In this document: piece after piece, positions 1 through 9,671 of the stretch
Layout of the letters: every line of letters begins with the position of its first letter
Position numbering within the stretch: position 1 is the first letter of the stretch
Assembly (NCBI RefSeq): GCF_003201855.1
Contig: NZ_QJKI01000011.1
Location: forward strand, 43,977-107,976
DNA from: Rivihabitans pingtungensis
GTDB lineage: Bacteria > Pseudomonadota > Gammaproteobacteria > Burkholderiales > Aquaspirillaceae
Direction: 5' to 3'
Length of the DNA: 64,000 bases
Notes under the pieces: generated by a model
The model's database searches: none
Seen by the model: only the letters and a program-made list of their open reading frames with translations
What the model was told of the DNA's origin: nothing
Position numbers and translations under genes: made by a program

Positions 1-278
1 GTCAGGCCGGCCTTGTTCAGCTCATCCAGGGTCAGCGGTTTGTCAGAAGCGCCGAAATCCACCGTCTTGGCCTGAATTTGCTTGATGCCGCCACCCGAAC
101 CGATCGACTGGTAGTTCATGCCCACGCCGCTCTTGGCCTTGTAGGTTTCCGCCCATTTGGCGTACAGCGGATACGGGAAGGTCGCGCCTGCGCCGGTGAT
201 GTCGGCGGCAGCGGCGTAGCCGGAGAACATGGCGCTGCTCAGCGTCATGGTGGCAACCAGGCGAATGGTGGATTTCAT
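1..278 (-). CDS. pstS: Phosphate ABC transporter substrate-binding protein PstS (partial, N-terminal part)
   Basis: This is the first 92 codons of a periplasmic phosphate-binding protein; the rest lies beyond the left edge. The ATG is at 278-276. The product starts with a Sec-type signal peptide (MKSTIRLVATMTLSSAMFSG, then an AAAA region), and the mature part begins with the PstS signature ITGAGATFPYPLY followed by QSIGSGGGIKQI and DFGASDKPL, which form the phosphate-binding loops in this family. It delivers phosphate to the PstCAB permease. The gene is divergent from tpiA, and the 213-bp gap carries a PHO-box-like site at 339-356, which supports phosphate-starvation control. Confidence 0.93.
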   Translation of the reverse strand, partial: MKSTIRLVATMTLSSAMFSGYAAAADITGAGATFPYPLYAKWAETYKAKSGVGMNYQSIGSGGGIKQIQAKTVDFGASDKPLTLDELNKAGL

Positions 279-322
279 GCGGTGCTCCCAGGGGATGAAT
301 GAGTTATTGCAAAGCGGTAGCC

Positions 323-356
323 ATCGTAGCGCTTCAAAATTGCAGATATATTACAA
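323..356 (-). promoter_or_regulatory. PHO box and -10 element of pstS
   Basis: Read on the minus strand, 356-339 is TTGTAAT-ATAT-CTGCAAT: two 7-bp half-sites, each matching 5 of 7 positions of the PhoB consensus CTGTCAT, separated by an AT-rich 4-bp spacer. A -10-like TACGAT (328-323) follows after exactly 10 bp, the spacing of PhoB-activated promoters in which the box replaces the -35. The pstS start codon is 45 bp further on. The site is seen in sequence; PhoB control is inferred. Confidence 0.65.
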
Positions 357-393
357 CACGGTTTCATCTTTGCCCTGACTGGGCGACGATGGC

Positions 394-421
394 TTGACCA
401 GACGCGGCGCATACCTATAAT
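394..421 (+). promoter_or_regulatory. Sigma-70 promoter of tpiA-secG-tRNA-Leu
   Basis: TTGACC (394-399) and a perfect TATAAT (416-421) are separated by 16 bp. The predicted transcript start is near 428, giving a leader of about 65 nt before the tpiA ATG at 492. This also argues against the in-frame ATG at 420, which would lie inside the -10 element. Confidence 0.75.
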
Positions 422-491
422 GCCGCTCGGTGTCTGCTGTTGCGCAATGGGGTGTGGCGGCAGAAAATCTTCACGTTTTAGAGAGTGCTTC

Positions 492-1253
492 ATGCTGAAT
501 GTCGCGACCGGAACCAAATGGGTGCTGGGCAACTGGAAAATGAATGGCCGGCTGGCCAGCAATCAGGCCCTGCTGGCGGCCTTGCTGACTGACGCCCAGG
601 TGAACGTCGCCCATGTTGGCCTGGCCGTGCCGACCGTGTATATGGCGCAGGTGGCGCAGACCTTGTCTGGACAGCCGATGGCGTGGGGCGGGCAGGCGGT
701 CAGCCGCTTTGCCGCCGACGGCGCCTACACCGGCGAGGTCAACGCCGCCATGCTGGCTGATCTGGGCGCGAGCTTTACCCTGGTCGGGCATTCCGAACGC
801 CGCCAGTATTTTGCGGAAAGCGACGAAGTCTTGTCGGCGCAAATCCGTCATGCGCGCGAGGCCGGCTTGCTGCCGGTGGTGTGCGTGGGAGAGGGCCTGG
901 CCGCGCGTGAGGCGGGCGAGCACGAGGCAGTGGTGGCTGCGCAGATCGACGGCGTGATTGCTGCATTGCAAGGCAGTGAGCGGGTGGTGGTGGCGTATGA
1001 GCCGGTCTGGGCGATTGGCACCGGGCTGACCGCTTCCTTGGGACAAATTGTCGCAATGCACGAAAAGATTCGGGCCTGCCTCTTGGAAAAATTGGCTTCC
1101 TCGTGTACTATTCTGGTTCTTTACGGCGGCAGCGTGAAGGCAGATAACGCGGCGGACATCCTCGCTTTGAGCGAAGTAGATGGCGTGCTGGTAGGTGGGG
1201 CTTCGCTGGTTGCGGAGCAATTCAGCAAGGTTTGCTACGGCGCTGCCAAATAG
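492..1253 (+). CDS. tpiA: Triosephosphate isomerase
   Basis: A 253-residue TIM-barrel enzyme interconverting dihydroxyacetone phosphate and glyceraldehyde 3-phosphate in the cytoplasm. Visible active-site parts are Lys16 in GNWKMNG, His100 in VGHSERR, Glu170 in AYEPVWAIGTG (signature including loop 6) and the phosphate-binding GGSVK near residue 211. The length fits the family. The start at 492 puts GNWKMN at the normal distance from the N-terminus; an upstream in-frame ATG at 420 overlaps the -10 box. secG follows after 7 bp, a common pairing in proteobacteria. Confidence 0.96.
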   Translation: MLNVATGTKWVLGNWKMNGRLASNQALLAALLTDAQVNVAHVGLAVPTVYMAQVAQTLSGQPMAWGGQAVSRFAADGAYTGEVNAAMLADLGASFTLVGHSERRQYFAESDEVLSAQIRHAREAGLLPVVCVGEGLAAREAGEHEAVVAAQIDGVIAALQGSERVVVAYEPVWAIGTGLTASLGQIVAMHEKIRACLLEKLASSCTILVLYGGSVKADNAADILALSEVDGVLVGGASLVAEQFSKVCYGAAK

Positions 1254-1260
1254 ATAAAAT

Positions 1261-1608
1261 ATGGAAATTCTCAAAACGCTGGTCTGGATTGTGAATATGG
1301 CTGCCGCCCTGGCAGTGATCGTGCTCGTCTTGATGCAGCACGGCAAGGGCGCGGACATGGGCGCTGCTTTTGGCAGCGGCTCCTCTGGCAGCCTGTTTGG
1401 CGCATCCGGCTCGGCCAATTTCCTCAGCCGCACCACCGCAGTGTGTGCCGCTATTTTCTTTTCGACTTGCCTGGCGTTGGTGTTTCTCTCCACGCCGACC
1501 CCCAGCAACACGCTGGGCGTGATGTCCGGGCAAGTGGAAACCGTTGCGCCGGCCTCTCCTGCCGCGCAGCCGAATGGTCAAAACAAGCCGGGCCAGATCC
1601 CGGACTGA
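1261..1608 (+). CDS. secG: Preprotein translocase subunit SecG
   Basis: A 115-residue inner-membrane protein that assists the SecYEG protein-conducting channel. Two hydrophobic segments (about residues 5-22 and 58-76) flank the conserved cytosolic segment LVLMQHGKGADMGAAFG and a Ser/Gly-rich stretch (GSGSSGSLFGASGS), which is diagnostic for SecG. The C-terminal tail is Pro/Gln-rich and variable, as usual. It lies 7 bp behind tpiA and 10 bp ahead of tRNA-Leu, so the three are probably co-transcribed. Confidence 0.95.
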   Translation: MEILKTLVWIVNMAAALAVIVLVLMQHGKGADMGAAFGSGSSGSLFGASGSANFLSRTTAVCAAIFFSTCLALVFLSTPTPSNTLGVMSGQVETVAPASPAAQPNGQNKPGQIPD

Positions 1609-1618
1609 TAAGAATAAA

Positions 1619-1703
1619 GCCGACATGGTGAAATTGGTAGACACGCTATCTTGAGGGGGTAGTGGCGAAAGCTGTGTGAGTTCGAGTCTCACTGTCGGCA
1701 CCA
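1619..1703 (+). tRNA. tRNA-Leu (anticodon GAG)
   Basis: An 85-nt class II tRNA with encoded CCA. The acceptor stem GCCGACA/TGTCGGC is perfectly paired, the anticodon stem CTATC/GGTAG encloses the loop TTGAGGG with anticodon GAG, a long variable arm is present, and the T-arm contains GTTCGAGTC. It begins 10 bp after the secG stop codon, so it is likely processed from the tpiA-secG transcript. A tRNA-Leu between secG and nuoA is a recurring betaproteobacterial arrangement. Confidence 0.97.
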
Positions 1704-1742
1704 TATTCGAATAGGTCGTGTTCTGCGGCCTATTTTTAAAAC

Positions 1743-1769
1743 AAAGGAGGCTTCTGGCCTCCTTTTTTT
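1743..1769 (+). terminator. Intrinsic terminator between tRNA-Leu and nuoA
   Basis: A 9-bp perfect stem (AAAGGAGGC at 1743-1751 with GCCTCCTTT at 1757-1765), a 5-nt loop and a T run continuing to 1769. It ends 15 bp before the nuoA start, so nuoA must either use a promoter at or before the hairpin or rely on readthrough from the tRNA unit. Confidence 0.8.
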
Positions 1770-1784
1770 AGGGGTAATCGGGAA

Positions 1785-2141
1785 ATGCTGGAGAATTACT
1801 TTCCCATCATGCTGTTCGTCATCATCGGGCTCCTGGTTGGTGTAGGACCCATGTTGATTGGTTTCTTGTTGGGGCCTCGTCGTCCCGATCCTGAGAAACT
1901 TTCTCCCTACGAGTGTGGTTTTGAGGCGTTCGAAGACGCCCGGATGAAGTTTGACGTCCGTTACTACCTCGTTGCCATCCTCTTCATCCTGTTCGACCTC
2001 GAAATTGCCTTTTTGTTCCCGTGGGCAGTCGTGCTCAAGGAAATCGGCATGTTCGGCTTCGTCGCCATGCTGGTCTTCCTCGCGATTCTCGTCGTCGGCT
2101 TCATCTACGAGTGGAAAAAAGGAGCGCTGGAATGGGAGTAG
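1785..2141 (+). CDS. nuoA: NADH-quinone oxidoreductase subunit A
   Basis: A 118-residue membrane subunit of respiratory complex I with three hydrophobic segments (about residues 4-28, 62-82, 87-109). The conserved loop [20 protein letters not shown] between TM1 and TM2 is the family signature and lies near the quinone site. First gene of the complete nuoA-N operon, directly after an intrinsic terminator. Its last 10 bases overlap nuoB, which implies translational coupling. Confidence 0.97.
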   Translation: MLENYFPIMLFVIIGLLVGVGPMLIGFLLGPRRPDPEKLSPYECGFEAFEDARMKFDVRYYLVAILFILFDLEIAFLFPWAVVLKEIGMFGFVAMLVFLAILVVGFIYEWKKGALEWE

Positions 2142-2608
2142 AAGGCATTCTGGAAAAAGGCTTTGTCACCACCACGGCTGACAAGGTTATCAACTGGACC
2201 CGCACCGGCTCGCTGTGGCCGATGACCTTCGGTCTGGCGTGCTGTGCGGTGGAAATGATGCAGGCTGGCGCCTCGCGCTATGACCTGGACCGCTTTGGCG
2301 TCGTGTTCCGCCCCAGTCCGCGTCAGTCTGACCTGATGATCGTTGCCGGCACGCTGTGCAACAAGATGGCGCCGGCCCTGCGCAAGGTGTACGACCAGAT
2401 GGCCGAACCGCGCTGGGTGCTGTCGATGGGCTCTTGCGCCAATGGCGGCGGCTACTATCACTACTCTTACTCCGTCGTGCGCGGCTGTGACCGGGTGGTG
2501 CCTGTTGATGTCTATGTTCCGGGCTGCCCGCCCACGGCTGAAGCGCTGCTCTACGGCATCATCCAGCTGCAGAACAAGATCAAACGTACTTACACTATCG
2601 CCCGCTAA
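2132..2608 (+). CDS. nuoB: NADH-quinone oxidoreductase subunit B
   Basis: A 158-residue peripheral-arm subunit of complex I that carries the terminal [4Fe-4S] cluster N2, which passes electrons to quinone. The four ligands are visible as the tandem Cys37-Cys38 (LACCAVEMM), Cys102 (GSCANGGG) and Cys132 (VPGCPP). The ATG at 2132 lies inside the end of nuoA and gives the usual short N-terminus ([11 protein letters not shown]); the reading frame is open further upstream, but that stretch overlaps nuoA and is not conserved. Confidence 0.97.
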   Translation: MGVEGILEKGFVTTTADKVINWTRTGSLWPMTFGLACCAVEMMQAGASRYDLDRFGVVFRPSPRQSDLMIVAGTLCNKMAPALRKVYDQMAEPRWVLSMGSCANGGGYYHYSYSVVRGCDRVVPVDVYVPGCPPTAEALLYGIIQLQNKIKRTYTIAR

Positions 2609-2619
2609 AGGTTAAGCCC

Positions 2620-3213
2620 ATGGCCTCCACGCTGGAAGCGCTCAAGTCGGCGGCAGAAGCCGCGCTGGGCGCCAACATCCTCTCAGCGACCATCGACCGT
2701 CACGAGCTGACGCTGGTGTGTCGCGCTGACACCATCATCGAAACCTGTACCCTGCTGCGCGACACGCCGTCGCTGCGTTTCGAGCAGTGCGTCGACCTGT
2801 GCGGCATGGATTACAGCGCCTATCGCGACGGCGTGTGGGAAGGCTCCCGCTTTGCCGTGGTTTGCCATCTGCTGTCGGTGGCCAACAACCAGCGCGTGCG
2901 CGTGCGTTTCTTTGCCACTGATGACGATTTTCCGGTGGTTCCCTCGCTGGTCGATGTCTGGCCTGGCGTCAACTGGTTCGAGCGCGAAGCGTTCGACCTG
3001 TACGGCATCATTTTCGACGGTCACCCCGACCTGCGTCGCCTGCTGACCGACTATGGCTTTGTGGGCCATCCGTTCCGCAAGGACTTCCCGCTGTCCGGCC
3101 ACGTGGAAATGCGCTACGACCCGGTTCAGGCGCGCGTGATCTACCAGCCGGTAACCATCGAGCCGCGCGAAAATACGCCGCGCATCATTCGCGAGGAGAA
3201 CTACGGTGGCTGA
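2620..3213 (+). CDS. nuoC: NADH-quinone oxidoreductase subunit C
   Basis: A 197-residue 30-kDa-type subunit of the peripheral arm of complex I, separate from NuoD here (fused in enterobacteria). The signature [26 protein letters not shown] motif begins near residue 108 and is followed by [18 protein letters not shown]. It lies 11 bp after nuoB, and its stop codon overlaps the GTG start of nuoD. Confidence 0.96.
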   Translation: MASTLEALKSAAEAALGANILSATIDRHELTLVCRADTIIETCTLLRDTPSLRFEQCVDLCGMDYSAYRDGVWEGSRFAVVCHLLSVANNQRVRVRFFATDDDFPVVPSLVDVWPGVNWFEREAFDLYGIIFDGHPDLRRLLTDYGFVGHPFRKDFPLSGHVEMRYDPVQARVIYQPVTIEPRENTPRIIREENYGG

Positions 3214-4459
3214 AATCCGTAACTACACGCTGAACTTTGGTCCGCAACACCCGGCGGCGCACGGTGTGCTGCGCCTGATTCTGGAGCTGGACGGCGAAGT
3301 GGTTCAGCGCGCCGACCCGCACGTCGGCCTGCTGCATCGCGGCACCGAAAAACTGGCCGAATACAAGACCTTCCTGCAATCCGTGCCGTATATGGACCGT
3401 CTCGACTATGTGTCGATGATGTGCAACGAGCACGCCTATGTGATGGCCATCGAAAAGCTGGTCGGCGTGGAAGTGCCGATTCGCGCCCAGTACATCCGGG
3501 TGATGTTCGATGAAATCACCCGCATTCTGAATCACCTGCTGTGGATCGGCGCGCACGCGCTGGACATCGGCGCCATGACCATGTTCCTGTACGCCTTCCG
3601 CGAGCGGGAAGATCTGATGGACGTCTACGAAGCGGTGTCGGGCGCGCGCATGCACGCGGCCTACTACCGTCCGGGCGGCGTGTATCGCGATCTGCCGGAC
3701 GCCATGCCGCAGTACAAGGTCTCCAAGATCAAGAACGCCAGCCAGCTGGCCAAGCTCAACGAAAACCGTCAGGGTTCGGTGCTGGACTTCATCGAAGACT
3801 TCGCCAACCGCTTCCCGACCTATGTTGACGAATACGAAACCCTGCTGACCGACAACCGCATCTGGAAGCAGCGCACCGTCGGCATCGGCGTGGTCACCCC
3901 CGAGCGCGCGCTGGCGCTGGGTTTCACCGGCCCGATGCTGCGCGGCTCCGGCATTGCCTGGGACTTGCGCAAGAAGCAGCCGTACGAAGTCTACGACCGC
4001 GTCGATTTCGACATCCCGGTGGGCGTCAATGGCGATTGCTACGACCGCTACCTGGTGCGCGTCGAAGAAATGCGTCAGGCCAACCGCATCATCAAGCAAT
4101 GCGTGGAATGGCTGAAAAAGAATCCTGGCCCGGTCATCACTGACAATCACAAGGTGGCTCCGCCGTCGCGGGTGAACATGAAGAGCAATATGGAGGAGCT
4201 GATCCACCATTTCAAGCTCTTCTCCGAAGGCATGCACGTGCCGGAAGGCGAAGCTTACGCTGCGGTCGAGCATCCGAAGGGCGAATTCGGCATCTATCTG
4301 GTGTCCGACGGCGCCAACAAGCCTTACCGCCTGAAGATTCGCGCGCCGGGCTACGCCCACCTGTCCGGTCTGGATGAAATGACCCGCGGCCACATGATTG
4401 CTGACGTGGTGTCCATCATCGGGACGCAAGATATCGTGTTTGGGGAGATTGACCGCTGA
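3206..4459 (+). CDS. nuoD: NADH-quinone oxidoreductase subunit D
   Basis: A 417-residue 49-kDa subunit that forms the quinone pocket together with NuoB. It starts with GTG overlapping the end of nuoC by 8 bases. Visible landmarks are [13 protein letters not shown] near the N-terminus (quinone-site His), [10 protein letters not shown], the conserved [10 protein letters not shown] segment, and the C-terminal Asp-Ile-Val-Phe-Gly-Glu-Ile-Asp-Arg end typical of the family. The stop codon overlaps the nuoE ATG by one base. Confidence 0.97.
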   Translation: MAEIRNYTLNFGPQHPAAHGVLRLILELDGEVVQRADPHVGLLHRGTEKLAEYKTFLQSVPYMDRLDYVSMMCNEHAYVMAIEKLVGVEVPIRAQYIRVMFDEITRILNHLLWIGAHALDIGAMTMFLYAFREREDLMDVYEAVSGARMHAAYYRPGGVYRDLPDAMPQYKVSKIKNASQLAKLNENRQGSVLDFIEDFANRFPTYVDEYETLLTDNRIWKQRTVGIGVVTPERALALGFTGPMLRGSGIAWDLRKKQPYEVYDRVDFDIPVGVNGDCYDRYLVRVEEMRQANRIIKQCVEWLKKNPGPVITDNHKVAPPSRVNMKSNMEELIHHFKLFSEGMHVPEGEAYAAVEHPKGEFGIYLVSDGANKPYRLKIRAPGYAHLSGLDEMTRGHMIADVVSIIGTQDIVFGEIDR

Positions 4460-4932
4460 TGTTGTCGCCAGATGCACTGAAACAGATTGACCGCGAAGTC
4501 GCCAAATATCCGGCGGATCAGGCGCGGTCGGCGGTGATGGGCGCCCTGCGCATTGCCCAGACCGAACTCGGGTGGCTGTCCACCGAGACCATCGAATTCG
4601 TCGCCAACTACCTGGGCATTCCCCCGGTGGCGGCTTATGAAGTGGCCACTTTCTACAATATGTACGACCTCAAGCCGGTCGGCAAATACAAGATCACCGT
4701 CTGCACCAATTTGCCCTGTGCGCTGGGCGGCGGGGTCGATTGCGCGGACTACCTCAAGCACAAGCTGGGCATTGGCTTTGGCGAAACCACCCCGGATGGC
4801 AAGTTCACCCTGGTGGAAGGCGAGTGCATGGGGGCATGTGGCGATGCGCCGGTGCTGCTGGTGAACAACCACAGCATGTGCAGCTTCATGAGCCACGAGG
4901 CAATCGACAAGAAACTGGCGGAGTTGAAATAA
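4459..4932 (+). CDS. nuoE: NADH-quinone oxidoreductase subunit E
   Basis: A 157-residue 24-kDa subunit of the NADH-dehydrogenase module. Thioredoxin-like [2Fe-2S] cluster N1a is ligated by Cys82 and Cys87 ([11 protein letters not shown]) and Cys123 and Cys127 ([11 protein letters not shown]). The N-terminal helical part contains the conserved [13 protein letters not shown] motif. Translation is coupled to nuoD by a TGATG overlap, and nuoF follows one base after the stop. Confidence 0.97.
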   Translation: MLSPDALKQIDREVAKYPADQARSAVMGALRIAQTELGWLSTETIEFVANYLGIPPVAAYEVATFYNMYDLKPVGKYKITVCTNLPCALGGGVDCADYLKHKLGIGFGETTPDGKFTLVEGECMGACGDAPVLLVNNHSMCSFMSHEAIDKKLAELK

Positions 4933-4933
4933 C

Positions 4934-6229
4934 ATGGCCGTGTTCACTCAAGGCGTGATTTTCGAAGGCGTCGATACCTCTGACCCGAATTGCTGGACGC
5001 TGGACGCCTACGTCAAGCGCGGAGGCTACGAAGCGCTCAAGCGCATCCTTCAGCAAGGCATCTCGCAAGATGACGTGATTGCTGAAGTCAAGGGCTCCAG
5101 CCTGCGCGGCCGTGGCGGCGCAGGCTTCCCGACCGGCCTGAAATGGTCGTTCATGCCGCGCAATTTTCCGGGCGACAAATATCTGGTGTGCAACACCGAT
5201 GAAGGCGAGCCGGGCACCTTCAAGGACCGCGACATCCTGCGCTTCAATCCGCATTCGCTGATCGAAGGCATGATCATCGCCGGCTACGCCATGGGCGTGA
5301 AGCGCGCCTACAACTACATCCACGGTGAAATCTTCGAGGATTACGTGCTGTTCGAGCGTGCGCTCGACGAAGCGCGCGCCGCCGGCTTCCTCGGCGAAAA
5401 CATCCTGGGCACGAGCTTCACCTTCGACCTGTTCGCCCACCACGGCTACGGCGCCTACATCTGCGGTGAAGAAACCGCGCTGCTGGAGTCGCTGGAAGGC
5501 AAAAAAGGTCAGCCGCGCTTCAAGCCGCCGTTCCCGGCCTCGTTTGGTCTGTACGGCAAGCCGACCACCATCAACAACACCGAGTCGTTCGCTTCGGTGC
5601 CGTTCATCATTCGCGACGGCGGCCAGAAATTCCTGGAAGCCGGCAAGCCGAATAATGGTGGCACCAAGCTGTTCTCGGTGTCTGGCCACGTCAACCGTCC
5701 GGGCAACTACGAAATCCCGTTGGGCACCCCGTTCTCGGTGCTGCTGGAAATGGCCGGTGGCATGAAAAACGGCAAAAAGCTCAAGGCGGTGATTCCGGGC
5801 GGCTCGTCGGCGCCAGTGCTGCCGGGCGACATCATGATGGACTGCACCATGGACTACGACAGCATCAGCAAGGCTGGTTCGATGCTGGGTTCGGGCGCCG
5901 TGATCGTGATGAACGAAGACATCTGCATGGTCAAGGCGCTGGAGCGTCTGGCCTACTTCTACCACGAAGAATCCTGCGGGCAGTGCACCCCATGCCGTGA
6001 AGGCACGGGCTGGCTGTATCGGGTGATTCACCGCATCGAGCATGGCCAGGGCCGTCCCGACGACCTCGACCTGCTGACTTCGGTGGGCAACAACATGGCA
6101 GGCCGCACCATTTGCGCGCTGGCCGATGCCGCTGTCTTCCCCGTCCGCAGCTTCACCAAACATTTCCGCCATGAGTTCGAATACCACATCGAACACAAGA
6201 AATGTCTGGTCGAGCACAAATGGTGCTGA
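4934..6229 (+). CDS. nuoF: NADH-quinone oxidoreductase subunit F
   Basis: A 431-residue 51-kDa subunit that oxidises NADH. The glycine-rich FMN/NADH fold is visible as [15 protein letters not shown] (residues 58-72) and [14 protein letters not shown]. The [4Fe-4S] N3 ligands are in [12 protein letters not shown] (about residue 350) with the fourth Cys in [10 protein letters not shown] near residue 398. Full length. It forms the electron-input module with NuoE and NuoG. Confidence 0.97.
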   Translation: MAVFTQGVIFEGVDTSDPNCWTLDAYVKRGGYEALKRILQQGISQDDVIAEVKGSSLRGRGGAGFPTGLKWSFMPRNFPGDKYLVCNTDEGEPGTFKDRDILRFNPHSLIEGMIIAGYAMGVKRAYNYIHGEIFEDYVLFERALDEARAAGFLGENILGTSFTFDLFAHHGYGAYICGEETALLESLEGKKGQPRFKPPFPASFGLYGKPTTINNTESFASVPFIIRDGGQKFLEAGKPNNGGTKLFSVSGHVNRPGNYEIPLGTPFSVLLEMAGGMKNGKKLKAVIPGGSSAPVLPGDIMMDCTMDYDSISKAGSMLGSGAVIVMNEDICMVKALERLAYFYHEESCGQCTPCREGTGWLYRVIHRIEHGQGRPDDLDLLTSVGNNMAGRTICALADAAVFPVRSFTKHFRHEFEYHIEHKKCLVEHKWC

Positions 6230-6265
6230 TCCCCTGGGATCGCTTGCTACAGGTAGCGCAACGCT

Positions 6266-8605
6266 ATGTTAGAAATCGAAATCGACGGTAAGAAATTGAC
6301 GGTGCCCACCGGGAGCACCGTGATGGATGCAGCCCATTCCAATGGCACCTACATCCCGCATTTCTGTTACCACAAAAAACTGTCCATCGCCGCCAACTGC
6401 CGCATGTGCCTGGTGGAAGTGGAAAAAGCGCCCAAACCGCTGCCCGCCTGCGCCACGCCGGTGACCGACGGCATGAAGGTGCACACCCACTCCGACACCG
6501 CGGTGAAGGCGCAGCAGGGCGTGATGGAATTCCTGCTGATCAACCACCCGCTGGATTGCCCGATCTGCGACCAGGGCGGCGAATGCCAGCTGCAAGATCT
6601 GGCCGTGGGGTATGGCGGCGTCAGCTCGCGCTACCAGGAAGAAAAGCGCGCCGTGCCGGCCAAGGAAATGGGCCCGCTGGTGTCTGCTGCGGAAATGAGC
6701 CGCTGCATTCACTGCACCCGCTGCGTGCGCTTCACCGAAGAAATTGGCGGCTATCAGGAAATCGGCATGGCTCACCGTGGTGAGCACTCGCAGATTCTGC
6801 CCTTCCTGAACAAAACCGTAGACTCGGAAATCTCCGGCAATGTCATCGACCTGTGCCCGGTGGGCGCGCTGACCAGCAAGCCGTTCCGCTACAGCGCCCG
6901 TCCGTGGGAACTGTCGCGCCGCAAGACGGTGAGCCCGCACGATGGCCTGGGCGCCAATATGATCGTGCAGGTCAAGCACAACCGCGTGATGCGCGCGCTG
7001 CCGCTGGAAAACGAAGCCATCAACGAATGCTGGCTGGCCGACCGCGACCGCTTCTCCTACGAAGCGCTGTCCAGCGACGCCCGTCTGACCCGTCCGATGG
7101 TCAAGCAAGGCGGCCAGTGGATCGAAACCGAATGGCAAGCCGCGCTGGAATACATCGTCAAGGGCCTGCGCGGCGTCACCCGCGACCACGGCGCTGACGC
7201 GATTGGCTTTTTGGCCACCCCGCACAGCACGGTGGAAGAACTCTACCTGGCCAAGAAACTGGCCGGCGCGCTGGGCGTGGAAAGCACGGACTACCGCACC
7301 CGCCACGCCGACTTCAGCCGTGACGCCGCCCAGCAGGGCGCGCTGTGGCTGGGCTCCAGCATCGTCGAGTTGGCCGCCGCCAATGCGCTGCTGGTGGTCG
7401 GCTCGGTGCTGCGCAAAGAGCAGCCGCTGCTGGCCGCGCGCCTGCGTCAGTCGGTCAAGAAGGGCATGGCGCTGAGCGTGATCAGCCCGATTCAGGAAAA
7501 CCTGCTCAGCCATGTGCACGCCCGCCTGACCGTCAGCCCGGTGGCCATGCTGGATTCGCTGAAAGCCGTGCTCAAGGCCGTGCTGGCCCGCAAGGCCGAC
7601 GCCAGCTCGACGCTGGACGTGGTGTCGATCACCCCGTGTGCGCAAGCCGAAGCCATCGCCGACAGTCTGGTGAACAATGACAACGCCGTGATTGCCCTGG
7701 GCAATCTGGCGCAGCACAGCCCGCACTTTGGCGACCTGCTGACCCTGGCCAACGAACTGGCCCGCCTCACCGGCGGCCGCGTGGCCGTGCTGGGCGAAGC
7801 CGCCAACAGCGTCGGCGCGGAACTCACCTTCAAGCCCAGCGGCAAGGGCGCCAACGCCGGCCAGATGTTCTCGGTGCCGAAGAAGGCCTATGTGCTGCTG
7901 AACACCGAACTGGACTGCGACAGCCACAACCCGCATCGCGCGCTGAAGGCCGTGGAGCAAGCCGAGATGGTGGTGGCGATGTCCGCCTTCCGTTCGGACG
8001 CCGCGCTGCAATACGCCGATGTGATGCTGCCGATTGCCCCGTTCACCGAAACGTCCGGCGCCTTCGTCAATATGGAAGGCTTGCTGCAAGCGTTCAACGG
8101 CGTGGTCAAGCCGCTGGGCGACGCCCGTCCGGCCTGGAAGGTGCTGCGCGTGCTGGGCAATATGCTTGGCGCGCCGGGCTTCGAGTTTGAATCCGCCGAG
8201 CAGGTTCGCGCGGAATGGCTGGCTGGCTTGGGCGGTGAGCTCAAGAGCAAGCTGAACAATGGCCTGAGCAGCCTGACGCTGGCGACGCCGTCTTCGGCCA
8301 GCGGTCTGGTGCGCGTGGGCGAAGTGCCGATGTATCAGGCCGACGCGCTGTGCCGTCGCGCGCCGTCGCTGCAAGCCACCGCCGATGCCCGCGCCCCGCG
8401 CGCCAGCGCGCATTCGAGCGTGTTGGCCGCCGCTGGCGTGCAGTCCGGTCAGGAAGTCAGCCTCAAGCAGGAAGGCGCCGCCATCCGCATCGCCATTGAT
8501 GCTGATGACAGCCTGCCGCTTGGCGTGGTTCGTCTGGCCGCTGCCCACCCGGCAACCGTGGCGCTGGGCGGTATGTTCAACAGCATTGAACTGGCGCAGG
8601 GGTAA
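6266..8605 (+). CDS. nuoG: NADH-quinone oxidoreductase subunit G
   Basis: A 779-residue 75-kDa iron-sulfur subunit. The N-terminal ferredoxin domain binds [2Fe-2S] N1b (Cys34, Cys45, Cys48, Cys62). A His-Cys3 [4Fe-4S] N5 site is His94, Cys98, Cys101, Cys107 (HPLDCPICDQGGEC). The N4 ligands are in CIHCTRCVRF and DLCPVGAL. The remainder is a molybdopterin-oxidoreductase-like domain with no sign of a cofactor role. A 36-bp gap separates it from nuoF. A long antisense reading frame across this gene is a codon-composition artefact. Confidence 0.97.
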   Translation: MLEIEIDGKKLTVPTGSTVMDAAHSNGTYIPHFCYHKKLSIAANCRMCLVEVEKAPKPLPACATPVTDGMKVHTHSDTAVKAQQGVMEFLLINHPLDCPICDQGGECQLQDLAVGYGGVSSRYQEEKRAVPAKEMGPLVSAAEMSRCIHCTRCVRFTEEIGGYQEIGMAHRGEHSQILPFLNKTVDSEISGNVIDLCPVGALTSKPFRYSARPWELSRRKTVSPHDGLGANMIVQVKHNRVMRALPLENEAINECWLADRDRFSYEALSSDARLTRPMVKQGGQWIETEWQAALEYIVKGLRGVTRDHGADAIGFLATPHSTVEELYLAKKLAGALGVESTDYRTRHADFSRDAAQQGALWLGSSIVELAAANALLVVGSVLRKEQPLLAARLRQSVKKGMALSVISPIQENLLSHVHARLTVSPVAMLDSLKAVLKAVLARKADASSTLDVVSITPCAQAEAIADSLVNNDNAVIALGNLAQHSPHFGDLLTLANELARLTGGRVAVLGEAANSVGAELTFKPSGKGANAGQMFSVPKKAYVLLNTELDCDSHNPHRALKAVEQAEMVVAMSAFRSDAALQYADVMLPIAPFTETSGAFVNMEGLLQAFNGVVKPLGDARPAWKVLRVLGNMLGAPGFEFESAEQVRAEWLAGLGGELKSKLNNGLSSLTLATPSSASGLVRVGEVPMYQADALCRRAPSLQATADARAPRASAHSSVLAAAGVQSGQEVSLKQEGAAIRIAIDADDSLPLGVVRLAAAHPATVALGGMFNSIELAQG

Positions 8606-8608
8606 AGC

Positions 8609-9655
8609 ATGGAATTCTTTCAGAATCTCCTCGGAGCGGATGCAGGTCTGGCAGTTTGGACCGTGCTGAAGATCGTGGCAATTGTCGGGCCGATGATGGG
8701 GGCTGTGGCCTACCTGACGCTGGCCGAACGTAAGGTGATCGGCTATATGCAGATCCGGATCGGCCCGAACCGGGTCGGCCCCAAGGGTCTGCTGCAACCG
8801 ATTGCTGACGGCATCAAGCTGATGCTCAAGGAAATCGTGCTGCCGGCCAAGGCGAATAAAACCTTGTTCCTGGTCGGCCCGATCCTGTCGATTGCCCCGG
8901 CGCTGGCCGCCTGGGCGGTGGTGCCGTTCATGCCCAAGCTGGTGCTGGCCAATATCGACGCCTCGCTGCTGTACATCATGGCGGTGACCTCGATTGGCGT
9001 GTACGGCGTGATCGTCGCCGGTTGGGCGTCCAACTCCAAGTACGCCTTCCTGGGCGCCATGCGTTCGGCGGCCCAGATCGTGTCCTACGAAATCGCCATG
9101 GGCTTTGCCCTGGTGGGCGTGTTGATGCTGTCCGGTTCGCTGAACCTGGTGGAAATCGTCAACCAGCAAGGTCAGGGCTTGGCCGGTGGTTCGGTGTTCT
9201 CCTGGAACTGGCTGCCGCTGTTCCCGATGTTCCTGGTCTACCTGATCTCCGGTGTGGCGGAAACCAACCGCGCCCCGTTTGACGTAGCCGAAGGCGAATC
9301 GGAAATCGTGGCCGGCTTCCACGTGGAATACTCGGGCATGGCGTTCGCAGTGTTCTTCCTGGCCGAATACGCCAACATGATCCTGATCGCCTCGATGACC
9401 GCGCTGATGTTCCTGGGCGGCTGGCTGTCCCCGCTGCCGGCTTCGGTGCCGGTGCTGGGTGAAAGCGGCTTCCACTGGCTGGCGATCAAGGCTGCGTTCA
9501 TCCTCTTCTGCTTCCTGTGGTTCCGCGCGACCTTCCCGCGTTACCGCTATGACCAGATCATGCGTCTGGGCTGGAAAGTGTTCATTCCTGTGACCCTGGT
9601 GTGGCTGGTTGTCGTCGGTTTCTGGATGATGTCCCCGTACACGCTGTGGAAATAA
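8609..9655 (+). CDS. nuoH: NADH-quinone oxidoreductase subunit H
   Basis: A 348-residue membrane subunit with about eight transmembrane segments that connects the peripheral and membrane arms and forms part of the quinone channel. Conserved landmarks are [25 protein letters not shown] sequence near residue 35, the acidic loop [20 protein letters not shown], and [18 protein letters not shown] near the C-terminus. Begins 3 bp after nuoG. Confidence 0.97.
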   Translation: MEFFQNLLGADAGLAVWTVLKIVAIVGPMMGAVAYLTLAERKVIGYMQIRIGPNRVGPKGLLQPIADGIKLMLKEIVLPAKANKTLFLVGPILSIAPALAAWAVVPFMPKLVLANIDASLLYIMAVTSIGVYGVIVAGWASNSKYAFLGAMRSAAQIVSYEIAMGFALVGVLMLSGSLNLVEIVNQQGQGLAGGSVFSWNWLPLFPMFLVYLISGVAETNRAPFDVAEGESEIVAGFHVEYSGMAFAVFFLAEYANMILIASMTALMFLGGWLSPLPASVPVLGESGFHWLAIKAAFILFCFLWFRATFPRYRYDQIMRLGWKVFIPVTLVWLVVVGFWMMSPYTLWK

Positions 9656-9671
9656 CCGGTAAGTGAGTGGC

